Origin: Cyanobium sp. Aljojuca 7A6 | GTDB lineage: Bacteria; Cyanobacteriota; Cyanobacteriia; PCC-6307; Cyanobiaceae | Direction: 5' to 3' | DNA length: 63,882 nt | Assembly: GCF_024346455.1 (NCBI RefSeq) | Contig: NZ_JAGQCY010000016.1 | Coordinates: forward strand, 1-63,882 | Part shown: in pieces, positions 54,660-63,424 of the stretch | How positions within the stretch are numbered: the stretch's first letter is position 1 | How the letters are laid out: the number at the start of each line of letters is the position of its first letter | Program-made: the position numbers and the translations under genes | The notes under the pieces: generated by a model | Seen by the model: only the letters and a program-made list of their open reading frames with translations | Told to the model about the DNA's origin: nothing | The model's database searches: none

Positions 54660-55526
54660 ATGACCGCGACCTCCCCGTCCCCAGCAGAGCCGGCACCGAT
54701 CCCGGTGGTGGTGGCCGGGGCCCTGGGCCGGATGGGCGTCGAGGTGATCAAGGCCGTGCTGGCAGCCCCCGATTGCACCCTGGTGGGAGCCATCGACACC
54801 ACCCCGGGCCAGGAAGGGGAGGATGTGGGACTGGTTCTGGGCCTCGGGGAGCTGGAGGTGGCGCTGAGCGCCGACTTCGAGGGCACCCTCTGCCAGGCGA
54901 GCCAGGCGGTGCGGCAGGCCGGGCCGGGCGGCGGGGCGGTGCTGGTCGACTTCACCCACCCCAGCGTCGTCTTCGAGCACTGCCGAGGCGCCTTCGCCTA
55001 CGGCGTGCATCCGGTGATCGGCACCACCGGCCTGCGGCCCGACCAGCTGGCGGATCTGGCCAGCTTCGCCGACAAGGCCTCGATGGGGGGCGCCGTGGTG
55101 CCCAACTTCTGCGTGGGCATGGTGCTGCTGCAGCAGGCGGCGGCGGCAGCAGCGCGCTTCTATGACTACGCGGAGCTCACCGAGCTGCACCACAACCGCA
55201 AGGCCGATGCCCCCAGCGGCACCTGCCTCAAGACCGCCGAACTGATGGAAGAACTCGGCAAGCCGTTCAATCCCTCCCAGGTGGAGGAGCACGAGAGCCT
55301 GCCCGGCTGCCGGGGCGGGCTGCGGGACAGCGGGCTGCGGCTGCATTCGGTGCGGCTGCCCGGGCTGGTGGCCCACCAGGAGGTGATGTTCGGCTCCCCC
55401 GGCGAGACCTACACCCTGCGCCACGACACGATTGACCGCAGCGCCTACATGCCCGGGGTGCTGCTCACGGTTCGCAAGGTGCGCCGCCTGGGGGGCCTGG
55501 TCTATGGACTGGAGAGGCTCCTGTGA
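54660..55526 (+). CDS. dapB: 4-hydroxy-tetrahydrodipicolinate reductase
   Basis: This 288-residue NAD(P)H-dependent enzyme acts in lysine and diaminopimelate synthesis. [14 protein letters not shown] is the nucleotide-binding loop, and [20 protein letters not shown] holds the catalytic His-His and Lys. VIGTTGL is the second conserved loop. ATG 54660 gives the family start. It is followed after 19 bases by a membrane protein gene. Confidence 0.96.
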   Translation: MTATSPSPAEPAPIPVVVAGALGRMGVEVIKAVLAAPDCTLVGAIDTTPGQEGEDVGLVLGLGELEVALSADFEGTLCQASQAVRQAGPGGGAVLVDFTHPSVVFEHCRGAFAYGVHPVIGTTGLRPDQLADLASFADKASMGGAVVPNFCVGMVLLQQAAAAAARFYDYAELTELHHNRKADAPSGTCLKTAELMEELGKPFNPSQVEEHESLPGCRGGLRDSGLRLHSVRLPGLVAHQEVMFGSPGETYTLRHDTIDRSAYMPGVLLTVRKVRRLGGLVYGLERLL

Positions 55527-55545
55527 GCCACTCCTCTCTGAGCCG

Positions 55546-56193
55546 ATGCTGATCCCCCTCAAACCCGGCGAACTGGTCCGCCTGATCCCGGCGGTGGCCA
55601 CCGGCTCCCAGTTCAGCGCCAGCAGCGGCGATCCGCGCAAACTGCTGCAGCGGGTGCTGATTTCGGTGATCGGCGGGGTGATCTCGCTGCTGATCAGCCA
55701 GGTGCTTCTGTTTCGCAGCCAGGCCGGTCCGGTGTTCCTGGTGGTGGGCTTCGTGTTTCTTCTCTATGTGCTGTGGGGTCCGATCCTGGAAGCGGGCCGC
55801 CGCAACGCGCTGCTGCGGCGCTACCCGGCGGCCGCGATCTTCGAGGGGGTGGTGGCCGACCTGTTCCGGCGGGAGGTGGTGGAGAACCGGCGGGAGCAGG
55901 CCAATCGCGACGGGCGGCTCGAGCTGGTCGAGAACCGGCGCACCTGGCTGTGCCTGGAGCTGGAGGACGAGGAGGGCTACCTGGGCCAGATCCGCTTCCC
56001 GCTGGAAAAGAAGCATGCGTTGATCCGGCCAGGGATGGTGATCCGCTGCCTGGTGCTGAGTGAGCGCAAGGATTTCTCCCGCATCGGAGCCCTCTCCGAT
56101 GGCTGGCTGCCCCAGCTGAAGCAGTGGGTGGGGGAGTACCCCTACCTGCTGCGGCCGGCCTTCGAAGAGCTCTGTCTGCGGCGCCTGGGGTGA
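55546..56193 (+). CDS. Conserved cyanobacterial membrane protein, unknown
   Basis: This 215-residue protein has two adjacent transmembrane helices (about 35-75: VLISVIGGVISLLISQVLLF and a second hydrophobic stretch) and a cytoplasmic domain with LRRYPAAAIFEGVVADLFR and KDFSRIGALSDGWLPQL. It is common in cyanobacteria, often labelled as a phosphate ABC permease-like protein, without supporting motif. It starts at ATG 55546 downstream of dapB. Confidence 0.75.
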   Translation: MLIPLKPGELVRLIPAVATGSQFSASSGDPRKLLQRVLISVIGGVISLLISQVLLFRSQAGPVFLVVGFVFLLYVLWGPILEAGRRNALLRRYPAAAIFEGVVADLFRREVVENRREQANRDGRLELVENRRTWLCLELEDEEGYLGQIRFPLEKKHALIRPGMVIRCLVLSERKDFSRIGALSDGWLPQLKQWVGEYPYLLRPAFEELCLRRLG

Positions 56194-56221
56194 GGGAAGC
56201 TGGACAGATCCGAAACATTGC

Positions 56222-56251
56222 GTTACAATTCTCGTAACACTTCTCAAGGAG
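56222..56251 (+). promoter_or_regulatory. hli promoter/operator and ribosome site
   Basis: GTTAC (56222-56226) and GTAAC (56234-56238) form an inverted repeat with a 7-base spacer; GTTACAAT resembles a half HLR1 site, the high-light element bound by RpaB. TACAAT could act as -10. A strong AAGGAG ribosome site is at 56246-56251, 7 bases before the hli ATG. Only one HLR1 half is good, so the assignment is tentative. Confidence 0.45.
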
Positions 56252-56258
56252 TCCTCCC

Positions 56259-56513
56259 ATGACCGCCGCCACCCCTACCGCTCCCGCCACCATCCGCGGC
56301 GCCACCGTCACCACCGAAGACGGCGGTCGCCTCAATGCGTTTGCCATGGAGCCCCGCATGGAAGTGGTGAGTGCCGAGAGCGGCTGGGGCTTCCACGAGC
56401 GCGCCGAAAAGCTGAATGGACGCATGGCCATGCTCGGCTTCATCGCCCTGCTCGCCACCGAATTCGCCCTGGGCGGCGAAGCCTTCACCCGCGGTCTGCT
56501 CGGCATCGGCTGA
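56259..56513 (+). CDS. hli: High-light-inducible chlorophyll-binding-like protein
   Basis: This 84-residue one-helix protein has the chlorophyll-binding signature in [20 protein letters not shown], equivalent to the first helix of light-harvesting proteins. The N-terminal 45 residues are polar. HLI proteins bind chlorophyll and carotenoid and protect photosystem assembly under excess light. It is flanked by its own promoter and terminator, so it is a single-gene unit. Confidence 0.95.
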   Translation: MTAATPTAPATIRGATVTTEDGGRLNAFAMEPRMEVVSAESGWGFHERAEKLNGRMAMLGFIALLATEFALGGEAFTRGLLGIG

Positions 56514-56530
56514 TCACGGCCGCCCCCATC

Positions 56531-56561
56531 GCCGCAGCAGACTTTCTGTTGCGGCTTTTTT
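56531..56561 (+). terminator. Intrinsic terminator after hli
   Basis: An 11-bp stem (56531-56541 with 56545-56555, one G-T wobble) with a CTT loop is followed by six T. It ends only 6 bases before the next ATG (56568), so it also shapes the leader of the flavoprotein gene. Confidence 0.9.
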
Positions 56562-56567
56562 GTGGCC

Positions 56568-57800
56568 ATGCGCCCTTCGCTCCACGCCCGGATCCATGGA
56601 GCCGGCCCCACCGGCGCCCTGACGGCCCTGGCCCTGGCGCAGGCCGGCTGGCGCGTGAGCCTGCACGATCCCCTCTCCCCCGAGGCGCTGCAGGGCCGTG
56701 AGCGGGCCTACGCCTTCACCCATTCCAGCCGCGCCCTGCTGGAGCGCCTGGGCCTCTGGGGCGACCTGCGGCCGCAGCTGGTGCCCTTCCGGCGCCTGCG
56801 GCTGCAGGACATGGCAACGTCACGCCGGGTGAGCTTCGATCCAGCCGACCTCAACAACGCCAGCGCGGTGGGCTGGATCGGCTCGCACCGGCCCCTGATG
56901 GCGCTGCTGCTGCGGCGCCTGGGCCAGCACCCCGCCATTGACCTGGCACTGGGGGTGGATGCGCCGCCGATCCCCGGCACCGAACCCGATCTGCTGGTGG
57001 CCGCCGACGGACCCGACTCCCCCACCCGGCGGGCGCTGAGAATCGGCCAATGGAGCCACCGCTACGCCCAGGCCTGCCTCACCGTGCAGGTGGAGATGGG
57101 CGGCGGCGCCGACGACGAGGCCTGGGAGCTGCTGCGTCCGGAAGGCCCGTTCGCGGTGCTTCCCCTCGGCGAGCGTCGCTTCCAGCTGGTCTGGAGTGCG
57201 CCCACGGCCCGTTGCCGGCAGCTCGAAGCCCTGAGCGGTCCTGCTTTCCTCGACCGGCTGGCGGGGGCCCTGCCGGATGCGCTCCAGCCCGAGGCCCTGC
57301 TGGCGCAGCCACGCAGCTTTCCTGTGGCCCTGCAGCTGGCCCGCCGCCTGCACCGCGGCCGCGCGGTGCTGGTGGGGGAAAGCGCCCACCGCTGCCATCC
57401 GGTGGGCGGCCAGGGGTTGAATCTCTGCTGGCGGGACGTGGCGATGCTGCATCAGCTCGCCGAACGGGCCGCCCAGGGACGGCTGCATCCGCGCCGTCTC
57501 GCTGCGGCCTACGCACGGCGCCGTTGGCCCGACCTGCTGCTCACCTTGCTGGCCACCGACCTGCTGGTGCGGCTCTTCTCCAACCGCCAGCCCCTGTTGC
57601 TGCCCCTGCGGAGCCTGGCCTTCGGGGTCCTGTCGCGGTTCGGCTGGAGCCGGGCGCTGGCCCTCCAGGTCATGACCCAGGGGCCTTGCCGCCTGGGCCG
57701 GACGCTTCCACCATGGCGGGATGGTGATCAGCAGTTCTCCCCAGCCCCTGCCCTCTCCGGCCATGATGCGCTTCCTGCGCCATCAGCTCGGCCTGAGTGA
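56568..57800 (+). CDS. UbiH-like FAD-dependent hydroxylase
   Basis: This 410-residue flavoprotein monooxygenase has an N-terminal ARIHGAGPTGALTALALAQAG (GxGxxG FAD site), LVAADGPDS (DG motif) and VLVGESAHRCHPVGGQGLN (GD-like motif). The family hydroxylates aromatic rings such as quinone precursors. The ATG at 56568 lies just after the hli terminator, so a promoter within hli or read-through is needed. Its last 80 bases overlap the DUF2949 gene. Confidence 0.88.
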   Translation: MRPSLHARIHGAGPTGALTALALAQAGWRVSLHDPLSPEALQGRERAYAFTHSSRALLERLGLWGDLRPQLVPFRRLRLQDMATSRRVSFDPADLNNASAVGWIGSHRPLMALLLRRLGQHPAIDLALGVDAPPIPGTEPDLLVAADGPDSPTRRALRIGQWSHRYAQACLTVQVEMGGGADDEAWELLRPEGPFAVLPLGERRFQLVWSAPTARCRQLEALSGPAFLDRLAGALPDALQPEALLAQPRSFPVALQLARRLHRGRAVLVGESAHRCHPVGGQGLNLCWRDVAMLHQLAERAAQGRLHPRRLAAAYARRRWPDLLLTLLATDLLVRLFSNRQPLLLPLRSLAFGVLSRFGWSRALALQVMTQGPCRLGRTLPPWRDGDQQFSPAPALSGHDALPAPSARPE

Positions 57801-57933
57801 GAACGCCCTGCAACTGGGCATCAAGCAGTCCCAGCTCGAGCAGGCCCCGCTTCCTGCCGTGCTCTGGCGTTTCGGCCTGATCAGCCTCGAGCAGTTCGAC
57901 ACCGTCCTCACCTGGCAGGACCAGCAGGGCTGA
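57721..57933 (+). CDS. DUF2949 small protein
   Basis: This 70-residue protein has the core MMRFLRHQLGLSENALQLG, PLPAVLWRFGLISLEQFD and VLTWQDQQ of DUF2949, a cyanobacterial family of unknown role. The ATG at 57721 overlaps the flavoprotein gene; ATG 57763 or 57766 would shorten it to 55-56 residues. Confidence 0.78.
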   Translation: MVISSSPQPLPSPAMMRFLRHQLGLSENALQLGIKQSQLEQAPLPAVLWRFGLISLEQFDTVLTWQDQQG

Positions 57934-57936
57934 AGC

Positions 57937-58476
57937 TCAGCTGTAGATGATCAGCGACTCGATCGGCTGCTCCTGGGGCAGCCGGCTGCGGCCCTCCAGG
58001 GCGGCCAGTTCGGCCAGAAAGCCGAAGCCGCACAGCTCCCCGCCCGCCTTCAGCACCAGTTCGGTGCAGGCCGCCGCGGTGCCGCCGGTGGCCAGCAGGT
58101 CATCCACGATCAGCACCCGCGAGCCCTCGCCGAGGGCATCGCTGTGGATCTCCAGCCGGTCGGTGCCGTACTCGAGGCTGTAGTCCACCCCGATCACCGC
58201 GCCGGGAAGCTTGCCGGGCTTGCGCACCGGCACGAAGCCGACGCCGGTGACGGTGGCCAGGGCCGTGCCGACGATGAAGCCGCGGGATTCGATGCCCACG
58301 ATCAGGTCGGGCTGCACCCGCTCGCAAAGCAGGCCCAGCAGGCGGATGGCCTCGCCCCAGCCCTCGGGATCCCGCATCAGGGGGGTGAGGTCACGGAAGA
58401 GAATGCCCGGCTGCGGAAAGTCGGGAATGTCCCGGACCCAGGCGCGCAGATCGATCGATGAAGGGCTGCTGGGCAT
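57937..58476 (-). CDS. apt: Adenine phosphoribosyltransferase
   Basis: This 179-residue enzyme salvages adenine to [23 protein letters not shown] at the start, [14 protein letters not shown] and the PRPP-binding [16 protein letters not shown] are all standard. Start ATG 58476. It is convergent with the DUF2949 gene, 3 bases apart. Confidence 0.96.
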   Translation of the reverse strand: MPSSPSSIDLRAWVRDIPDFPQPGILFRDLTPLMRDPEGWGEAIRLLGLLCERVQPDLIVGIESRGFIVGTALATVTGVGFVPVRKPGKLPGAVIGVDYSLEYGTDRLEIHSDALGEGSRVLIVDDLLATGGTAAACTELVLKAGGELCGFGFLAELAALEGRSRLPQEQPIESLIIYS

Positions 58477-58556
58477 CGTGCTGCTGGGTCGTGCTGGTGA
58501 AGGGACCGGTACCGGCGACGTGACGGATGGACGGCGCCGCTGGCATCATCGCAGTC

Positions 58557-59111
58557 ATGGCCAACGACATCTCGGAAGCGGCTAACCCTGATCGCGTCTC
58601 CCGCCCCCTGCCCCGCAGGGGACTGGAGCGGCTCGATCTGATGCTGCTCTGCATGGAGGCGCTCGACCTCAACGGCGGCGAGGCGATGGTCTGGATGAGC
58701 GAACAGCTGGGCTACGGCGGGCTCTTCCCCAACCGGGTGGAGCTGTGGAAGCGGCGCTGCCACAACCCCCTGCGGCGCACCTGCCGGCGCGGCGAGGTTC
58801 CCGTCGACGAAACCGATGCCCTGATCCGCATCCTTTGCGTCATGGCCGATCGCCTCTACCCGATGCTGCGCTCCCTGCTCTCCAGCAGCGAGCCGGAGGA
58901 GGTGGCGAGCGAACGCTGGGCCCTGTTCCAGGGGCGACTGGGAGAACTGGTGCAGGAACGCATGAATCCCCGCCGCAGCGGCGTGCAGAAACTGCTCGAT
59001 CCCAAGGACGGGGCCGCCCAGCGCCTGCAGCTGGTCCAGGGCCTCAGCCTCTGTGCCGGCCACGGGGGCTTTGAGCGCATCAAGGCCAGCCTGATGGACG
59101 CGGTCGCGTGA
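58557..59111 (+). CDS. DUF3038 protein
   Basis: This 184-residue cyanobacterial protein matches DUF3038: RRGLERLDLMLLCMEALDLNG and WMSEQLGYGGLFPNRVELWKRR. It is helical with no catalytic motif. ATG 58557 is preferred. It is followed after 21 bases by a DUF4335 gene, the usual partner, so the two probably form a complex. Confidence 0.83.
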   Translation: MANDISEAANPDRVSRPLPRRGLERLDLMLLCMEALDLNGGEAMVWMSEQLGYGGLFPNRVELWKRRCHNPLRRTCRRGEVPVDETDALIRILCVMADRLYPMLRSLLSSSEPEEVASERWALFQGRLGELVQERMNPRRSGVQKLLDPKDGAAQRLQLVQGLSLCAGHGGFERIKASLMDAVA

Positions 59112-59132
59112 GCCCATCCCCCTGAGACCCCC

Positions 59133-59753
59133 ATGGTTCAGAGTTCCGTGATGAAGCAGAGCCTCGTCTTCGATCAGCTCAGCTGCCGCCTGCAGGTGGA
59201 GGGGCTCCCGGACGTCTCCATCGGCCAGAGCGGTGCGGCCCTTGGCATCATCACGGGCTGGAACCTGCAATGGCTGGGCCGGCCCCTGCTGGAGGGTCGG
59301 CGTGAGCACCTGCAGGCGCTGATGCAGGTGGTGCTCCCCTATGCCCGTCATCTGATCAGCGGCATACGCCGCGAGTTCAGCGTCGCCGGCGAGCCCGTCG
59401 ACATCGGCCCCCACCCCGAGGGCGGCCACCGGCTGCTGCTGCGCAGCAGCCAACCCGATACCCCCCCGCTGGAGATGCATCTCGATGATGCGGAACTGGC
59501 GGATCTGGTCCGGGTCCTGGATCTGCTGCGCCTCGATCCCCGCGTGCAGTTGCCCCTGGAGATTCCCGAACCCGAACCGCTGGGCCCCAGGGAGCTGCTG
59601 GAGCGAATTCCCCTGCATCGCCGGCTGACGGCCCCCCTGGGGGGGGCGGCGGCCCTGGCGATCTCAGCGGCCCTGGTCTTGCTGTTGCCCCCGCCTGCCG
59701 TACCGCCCGCCCCAACGCCGCCGGCCCCTGCCCCCCTGGCCAAGCCCGGTTGA
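59133..59753 (+). CDS. DUF4335 protein
   Basis: This 206-residue protein has an N-terminal DUF4335 domain (VFDQLSCRLQVEGLPDVSIGQ, FSVAGEPVDIGPHPEGGHRL) and a C-terminal transmembrane helix (about 168-188) with a Pro-rich tail. It pairs with DUF3038 in most cyanobacteria. The function is unknown; membrane anchorage by its tail is visible. Confidence 0.8.
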   Translation: MVQSSVMKQSLVFDQLSCRLQVEGLPDVSIGQSGAALGIITGWNLQWLGRPLLEGRREHLQALMQVVLPYARHLISGIRREFSVAGEPVDIGPHPEGGHRLLLRSSQPDTPPLEMHLDDAELADLVRVLDLLRLDPRVQLPLEIPEPEPLGPRELLERIPLHRRLTAPLGGAAALAISAALVLLLPPPAVPPAPTPPAPAPLAKPG

Positions 59754-59811
59754 CTTCGGCCCCGCTCTGGTCACACTGGGGGCAACACTTTTTCTTTTCC
59801 ACTGCCGTGCC

Positions 59812-60057
59812 ATGGGCATGACCTGGTCGGAACTACGCCGCCGGGTTGCACGGCTGGGAGCGGCCCTGGATGTGGTGGTGCGCAGCGATCCGGAGGTCTG
59901 CGGCTTGAGCGGTACCCGGTTCCACCTCACGCTCCACCACGGCGGGCAGGGCGACTGCACGGTCAACGACCTGTCCCTGATCGATTGCCCCAACGAGCTG
60001 GTGCTGATGGAATTCGAGCGGTGGATGCGAGGCGCCGGCTATCCGCTGGAGCCCTGA
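59812..60057 (+). CDS. Small soluble protein, unknown
   Basis: An 81-residue protein from ATG 59812. It includes RVARLGAALDVVVRSDPEVCG, FHLTLHHGGQGDC and NELVLMEFERWMRGAGYP. It has two or three cysteines and looks like a compact alpha/beta domain. No family recognised; co-directional with the DUF4335 gene. Confidence 0.65.
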   Translation: MGMTWSELRRRVARLGAALDVVVRSDPEVCGLSGTRFHLTLHHGGQGDCTVNDLSLIDCPNELVLMEFERWMRGAGYPLEP

Positions 60058-60067
60058 CCCCCCAGCC

Positions 60068-60445
60068 ATGCCCCACACCCCCTACCCGCTGCATCTGCCG
60101 ACACCGAGGGGACCGACGCCGGGAAAGGGCCTGCAGCTGCGCAGTCGCCGCCGCCGTCCATCCTCCCGATGGCGGCAGGTGGTGGCGGGCCTGATGCTGA
60201 TCGTGGCGGGAGCCCTGATCCTCGTCGGGCTGATGCAGTTGCCGGAACGGCTCGATGCCCTGCTCCTGGTCAGCAATGCCATCGCCAACCTGATCGGCGG
60301 CCTGAGCCGGCTCAGCATGGGGATCCTGCAGCTGGGCAGCGTGATCGTGGTGGCCCTGCTCGCCCTGATGGCCCTGCTGCTTCTGGTGGGTGGCGGTGTC
60401 CGGCTGGTGCGGGGACTCACCGCCCGCCCCCGTCGCCCCTCCTGA
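60068..60445 (+). CDS. Two-helix membrane protein, unknown
   Basis: This 125-residue protein has an Arg-rich N-terminus (RSRRRRPSSRWR) and two transmembrane helices (about 38-58 and 85-112). The gene lies 10 bases after the preceding small gene, implying co-transcription. No family recognised. Confidence 0.68.
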   Translation: MPHTPYPLHLPTPRGPTPGKGLQLRSRRRRPSSRWRQVVAGLMLIVAGALILVGLMQLPERLDALLLVSNAIANLIGGLSRLSMGILQLGSVIVVALLALMALLLLVGGGVRLVRGLTARPRRPS

Positions 60446-60458
60446 AGCCGCCGCAGTC

Positions 60459-60569
60459 TCAGTGGTGAAGCTGCTGAAACCAGAACCCGGCCAGCTGCCA
60501 CGACGACAACAGGAAGATCGCCAGGATCAACCAGTTGACCCAGGCGGGCCGTTCGCGGTTCTCGAACAT
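60459..60569 (-). CDS. 36-residue membrane peptide candidate
   Basis: From ATG 60569 the 36-codon frame encodes MFENRERPAWVNWLILAIF and a second half LLSSWQLAGFWFQQLHH. It is a single transmembrane helix after a charged N-terminus. It lies tail to tail with the two-helix protein gene. Photosynthetic or respiratory accessory peptides look like this, but no match is recalled. Confidence 0.5.
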   Translation of the reverse strand: MFENRERPAWVNWLILAIFLLSSWQLAGFWFQQLHH

Positions 60570-60657
60570 GGCGGCAGGGGAGTGAGATCCTTTCAGCCGA
60601 TCCTGCCAGTGCGGCCCCCCCGGCGGCCGCTTCGTGACGGGCGGTGGCACCGAAGGG

Positions 60658-61155
60658 ATGTCACGTCCCCGTCCTCGCATGGCTCCCGGCATCGCTTCCG
60701 GACAAGCTTCCGGCGCCCTTCTCTCCTGCCTGGGCTTTCCCGGCTGGGGGGGACTGCATCTGATCCTCCCCAGCCGGGGCGATCCACCGGCCCTGGCCAG
60801 GCGCCTGCACGGCTACGGCCAGGCGATGCCTGCCGGGCACCTGTTGCCGGCCCTGCTGCGCCGCCATCGCGATCTCGAGCCGTTGGATCCTCGCCACTGG
60901 CCCTGGGCCCGGGAGGCCCCCATGGCCTGGCCTCAGGCCTGGGGGCATCGCTACCTGCTGGTCTGCCGCTGGGGAGCCGCCAACCCATTGCGGATCTCCG
61001 CCTGGGGGCGGCGAAGGGGAACCGGGGACTGGCGGCGACTTTGTGAACCCATCCCCCTCGCCTGCTTCCGGGAGCGCTTCCTGAGCGATCAGGAGACGAC
61101 CAGGGCCACGCCCAGTCCCACCACCATCAAGGCGATGGCCCCAACGGCCCAGTAA
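60658..61155 (+). CDS. Hypothetical protein
   Basis: This 165-residue protein from ATG 60658 has a mid section with LLSCLGFPGWGGLHLILP and WAREAPMAWPQAWGHRYLLVCRWG. No family or membrane helix is clear. Its last 67 bases overlap the 53-residue membrane protein gene on the other strand, so either the stop-proximal part is poorly conserved or one of the two is not real. Confidence 0.5.
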   Translation: MSRPRPRMAPGIASGQASGALLSCLGFPGWGGLHLILPSRGDPPALARRLHGYGQAMPAGHLLPALLRRHRDLEPLDPRHWPWAREAPMAWPQAWGHRYLLVCRWGAANPLRISAWGRRRGTGDWRRLCEPIPLACFRERFLSDQETTRATPSPTTIKAMAPTAQ

Positions 61156-61250
61156 GCATGGATCTGGGCGTCAGCCCTGGTCTCACCGATCACCATCGTG
61201 CCTTCGTCGGCGTAGAGGTTGTCGTGGTTCTCGAGGTCGTGGGTATGCAT
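61089..61250 (-). CDS. 53-residue single-helix membrane protein
   Basis: From ATG 61250 the product has an acidic N-terminus (MHTHDLENHDNLYADEGT) and one transmembrane helix AYWAVGAIALMVVGLGVALVV at the C-terminus. The composition is typical of small tail-anchored cyanobacterial proteins. It overlaps the end of the plus-strand hypothetical gene, as noted there. No family recognised. Confidence 0.6.
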   Translation of the reverse strand: MHTHDLENHDNLYADEGTMVIGETRADAQIHAYWAVGAIALMVVGLGVALVVS

Positions 61251-61383
61251 GGGGCCTCCATCAAGCTCGTGGGACCCTTCAAACGTAGGGGCGGACGGCG
61301 GCCTGGTCTGCCGGCGCGACGAACCGACATCCCCCCTCCATGGACGGGGACCCGGCAGCGGCCAATAATGCCTGTGTCTGCAG

Positions 61384-61896
61384 ATGCCCGTGCCACCCTG
61401 GCTCCTGATCCTGATCACCATTCTGGTGGTGACGCTGGTCATCAATCCTTCGGAGCGGGATTTCTCCTGGTATCGGACCCTCAAGCGGCCCGGCTGGATC
61501 AGCATGCAGCCCTGGATCCCGGCTGCCTGGTTCCTGATCAGCGTCAGCTTTTACTTCTCGGCGCTCTCCTTCTGGCTCAAAAGCGGCGATTGGTTCTGGA
61601 TGGGCGCCTATGCGGTTCTGCTGGTGTTGCTCCGCATCGATCACCTGGTGATCTGCCGACTGCGGAACCTGGTCGCCGGTCTTCCCTTCTGGCTGCTGAG
61701 TTGGTTGGTCGCCTTGATCCTGGCCCTGATCGTGCGGCCCACTTCGCCCCTGGCGGCGTGGTTGCTTGTTCCTGTGCTGGTGTGGACCCCTGTGGAAGCC
61801 CTCGTCACCCTGCAGATGATTGGATTGAACCGCAAGCAGAACCGGAGCGACCGTGGACCCCATGATCGCCGCGCTGCTCGATCCCGGCGCCTATGA
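61384..61896 (+). CDS. TspO/MBR-family protein
   Basis: This 170-residue, five-helix membrane protein has DFSWYRTLKRPGWISMQPWIPAAW, the tryptophan-rich loop of TspO/peripheral benzodiazepine-receptor homologues, which bind porphyrins and heme in bacteria. The end is extended by a basic tail. It overlaps the next gene by 35 bases. Confidence 0.82.
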   Translation: MPVPPWLLILITILVVTLVINPSERDFSWYRTLKRPGWISMQPWIPAAWFLISVSFYFSALSFWLKSGDWFWMGAYAVLLVLLRIDHLVICRLRNLVAGLPFWLLSWLVALILALIVRPTSPLAAWLLVPVLVWTPVEALVTLQMIGLNRKQNRSDRGPHDRRAARSRRL

Positions 61897-63421
61897 CCAT
61901 CCGGTCGAACGGGTCGACTGCCTGGAAACCCACATTTCCTGGATCCTGCTCACCGGCACCGTCGCCTACAAGATCAAGAAGCCGGTGAATCTGGGCTTCG
62001 TCGATTTCTCGACGCCGGAGCGGCGCCACTGGTTCTGCCAGGAAGAGCTCAGGCTCAACCGGCGCCTGGCTCCAGACCTTTACCTGGGGCTCAGTCCCAT
62101 CCATGGCCCGCCCGAGCGGGCGACTTTCCGTGGCTCCGGTCCAAGCCTCGAGTGGGCGGTGCGCATGCGCCAGTTTCCCCAGAGCGCCTTACTTGTCGCC
62201 GTGCTCGAACGTCACGGCCTCAGCGACGCCCAGCTTGAGGGGCTGGCGGACGACCTGGCGGCGTTCCATGCCGCGGCCGCGGTGGCCGGCCCCGACGATC
62301 CCTATGGCGCACCGGAGCTGGTGAAGGCACCGGCCGTGGCCAATCTGGAGGTGCTGCAGGCCTGCGGCCTGGTCCCCGAACCGGACGTCACCCCCCTGCG
62401 GCAATGGACCGACGGCCAGTTCGAGCAGCTGCGGCCCTGCTTCGCCGGGCGCCGAAGCCAGGGCCGCATCCGCGAGTGCCACGGGGATCTGCACCTGGGC
62501 AACATGCTGCTGGAAGGGGAGCGCCTCAGGGTCTTCGACTGCCTGGAATTCAGTCCGGAGTTGCGCTGGATCGACGTGATCAGCGACCTGGCCTTCCTGG
62601 TGATGGATCTGGAACACCGCAACCGAGCCGATCTCGGAGCGGTGCTGCTCAACCGCTGGCTGGGTCACTGCGGCGACTACGCGGGCCTGCTCACCTGGAA
62701 CTGGTACCGGGTGTACCGATCGCTGGTGCGGGCCAAGGTCTGCGCCCTGCGCCTGGGCCAGCGGACCCTCAGCGCCGAGGCCTCGCTTCTGCTGCAACAG
62801 GACCTGGAGCGCTATCTCCTTGGCGCCAGCCGTGCCACCGCCACCCCTGCCCCCGCCCTGGTGATCACCCATGGGGTATCAGGCAGCGGCAAAAGCCACC
62901 GGGCTCGCCAGCTCTGCCAGCGGCAGGGTTGGATCCAGCTGCGTTCCGACGTGGAGCGCAAGCGCCTCTTCGGCCTCTGGGGGCAGGGCCCAGACCCACC
63001 GCTCCAGGGGGACCCCTATCGACCGGAGGTGAGCGCCATGCTCTACGACCAGCATCTGCCTGAGCAGGCGGACCGGATCCTCGCCGCGGGGCTGTCGGTG
63101 GTGGTGGATGCCACCTTCCTGCGTCGCGATCAGCGGCAGCGGATGGAAGCACTGGCCCGTGAGCGCGGCGTCCCGTTCCTGATCCTGGCCTGCGTCAGTT
63201 CCCAGGAGCAGGCCCAGCGGCGTCTCGTGGAACGACAGGCCCGTGGTGGCGACCCCTCCGATGCGGATGGGGCCGTTCTGGCGTCTCAGTTCAGAGCCAT
63301 GGAGCCGCTTGAAGGGCGCGAATGGGCCCATGGCCTGGAGGTGGCGGCGCTAACGACGCCCCTGAACCTCATCGCCTCCGTGGCGGAACGGTTGGCAGGG
63401 CCGGGTCAGGCCCCGCCCTGA
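61862..63421 (+). CDS. APH-like kinase fused to P-loop kinase
   Basis: This 519-residue protein has an N-terminal aminoglycoside-phosphotransferase-like domain (about 10-310; RECHGDLHLGNMLL with catalytic Asp, FDCLEFSPELRWIDVISDLAF) and a C-terminal P-loop domain (about 330-505; VITHGVSGSGKSHRARQL as Walker A, VVDATFLRRDQRQRM). The fusion is found in several bacteria and is of unknown substrate. ATG 61862 or GTG 61853 starts it, overlapping tspO. Confidence 0.88.
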   Translation: MIAALLDPGAYDHPVERVDCLETHISWILLTGTVAYKIKKPVNLGFVDFSTPERRHWFCQEELRLNRRLAPDLYLGLSPIHGPPERATFRGSGPSLEWAVRMRQFPQSALLVAVLERHGLSDAQLEGLADDLAAFHAAAAVAGPDDPYGAPELVKAPAVANLEVLQACGLVPEPDVTPLRQWTDGQFEQLRPCFAGRRSQGRIRECHGDLHLGNMLLEGERLRVFDCLEFSPELRWIDVISDLAFLVMDLEHRNRADLGAVLLNRWLGHCGDYAGLLTWNWYRVYRSLVRAKVCALRLGQRTLSAEASLLLQQDLERYLLGASRATATPAPALVITHGVSGSGKSHRARQLCQRQGWIQLRSDVERKRLFGLWGQGPDPPLQGDPYRPEVSAMLYDQHLPEQADRILAAGLSVVVDATFLRRDQRQRMEALARERGVPFLILACVSSQEQAQRRLVERQARGGDPSDADGAVLASQFRAMEPLEGREWAHGLEVAALTTPLNLIASVAERLAGPGQAPP

Positions 63422-63424
63422 GGC

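Noticed and set aside
50641..54663. 1340-codon open frame on the strand opposite chlH
   Set aside because: It is a by-product of high-GC codon use; its translation is low-complexity and matches nothing, while the minus-strand protein is clearly ChlH.
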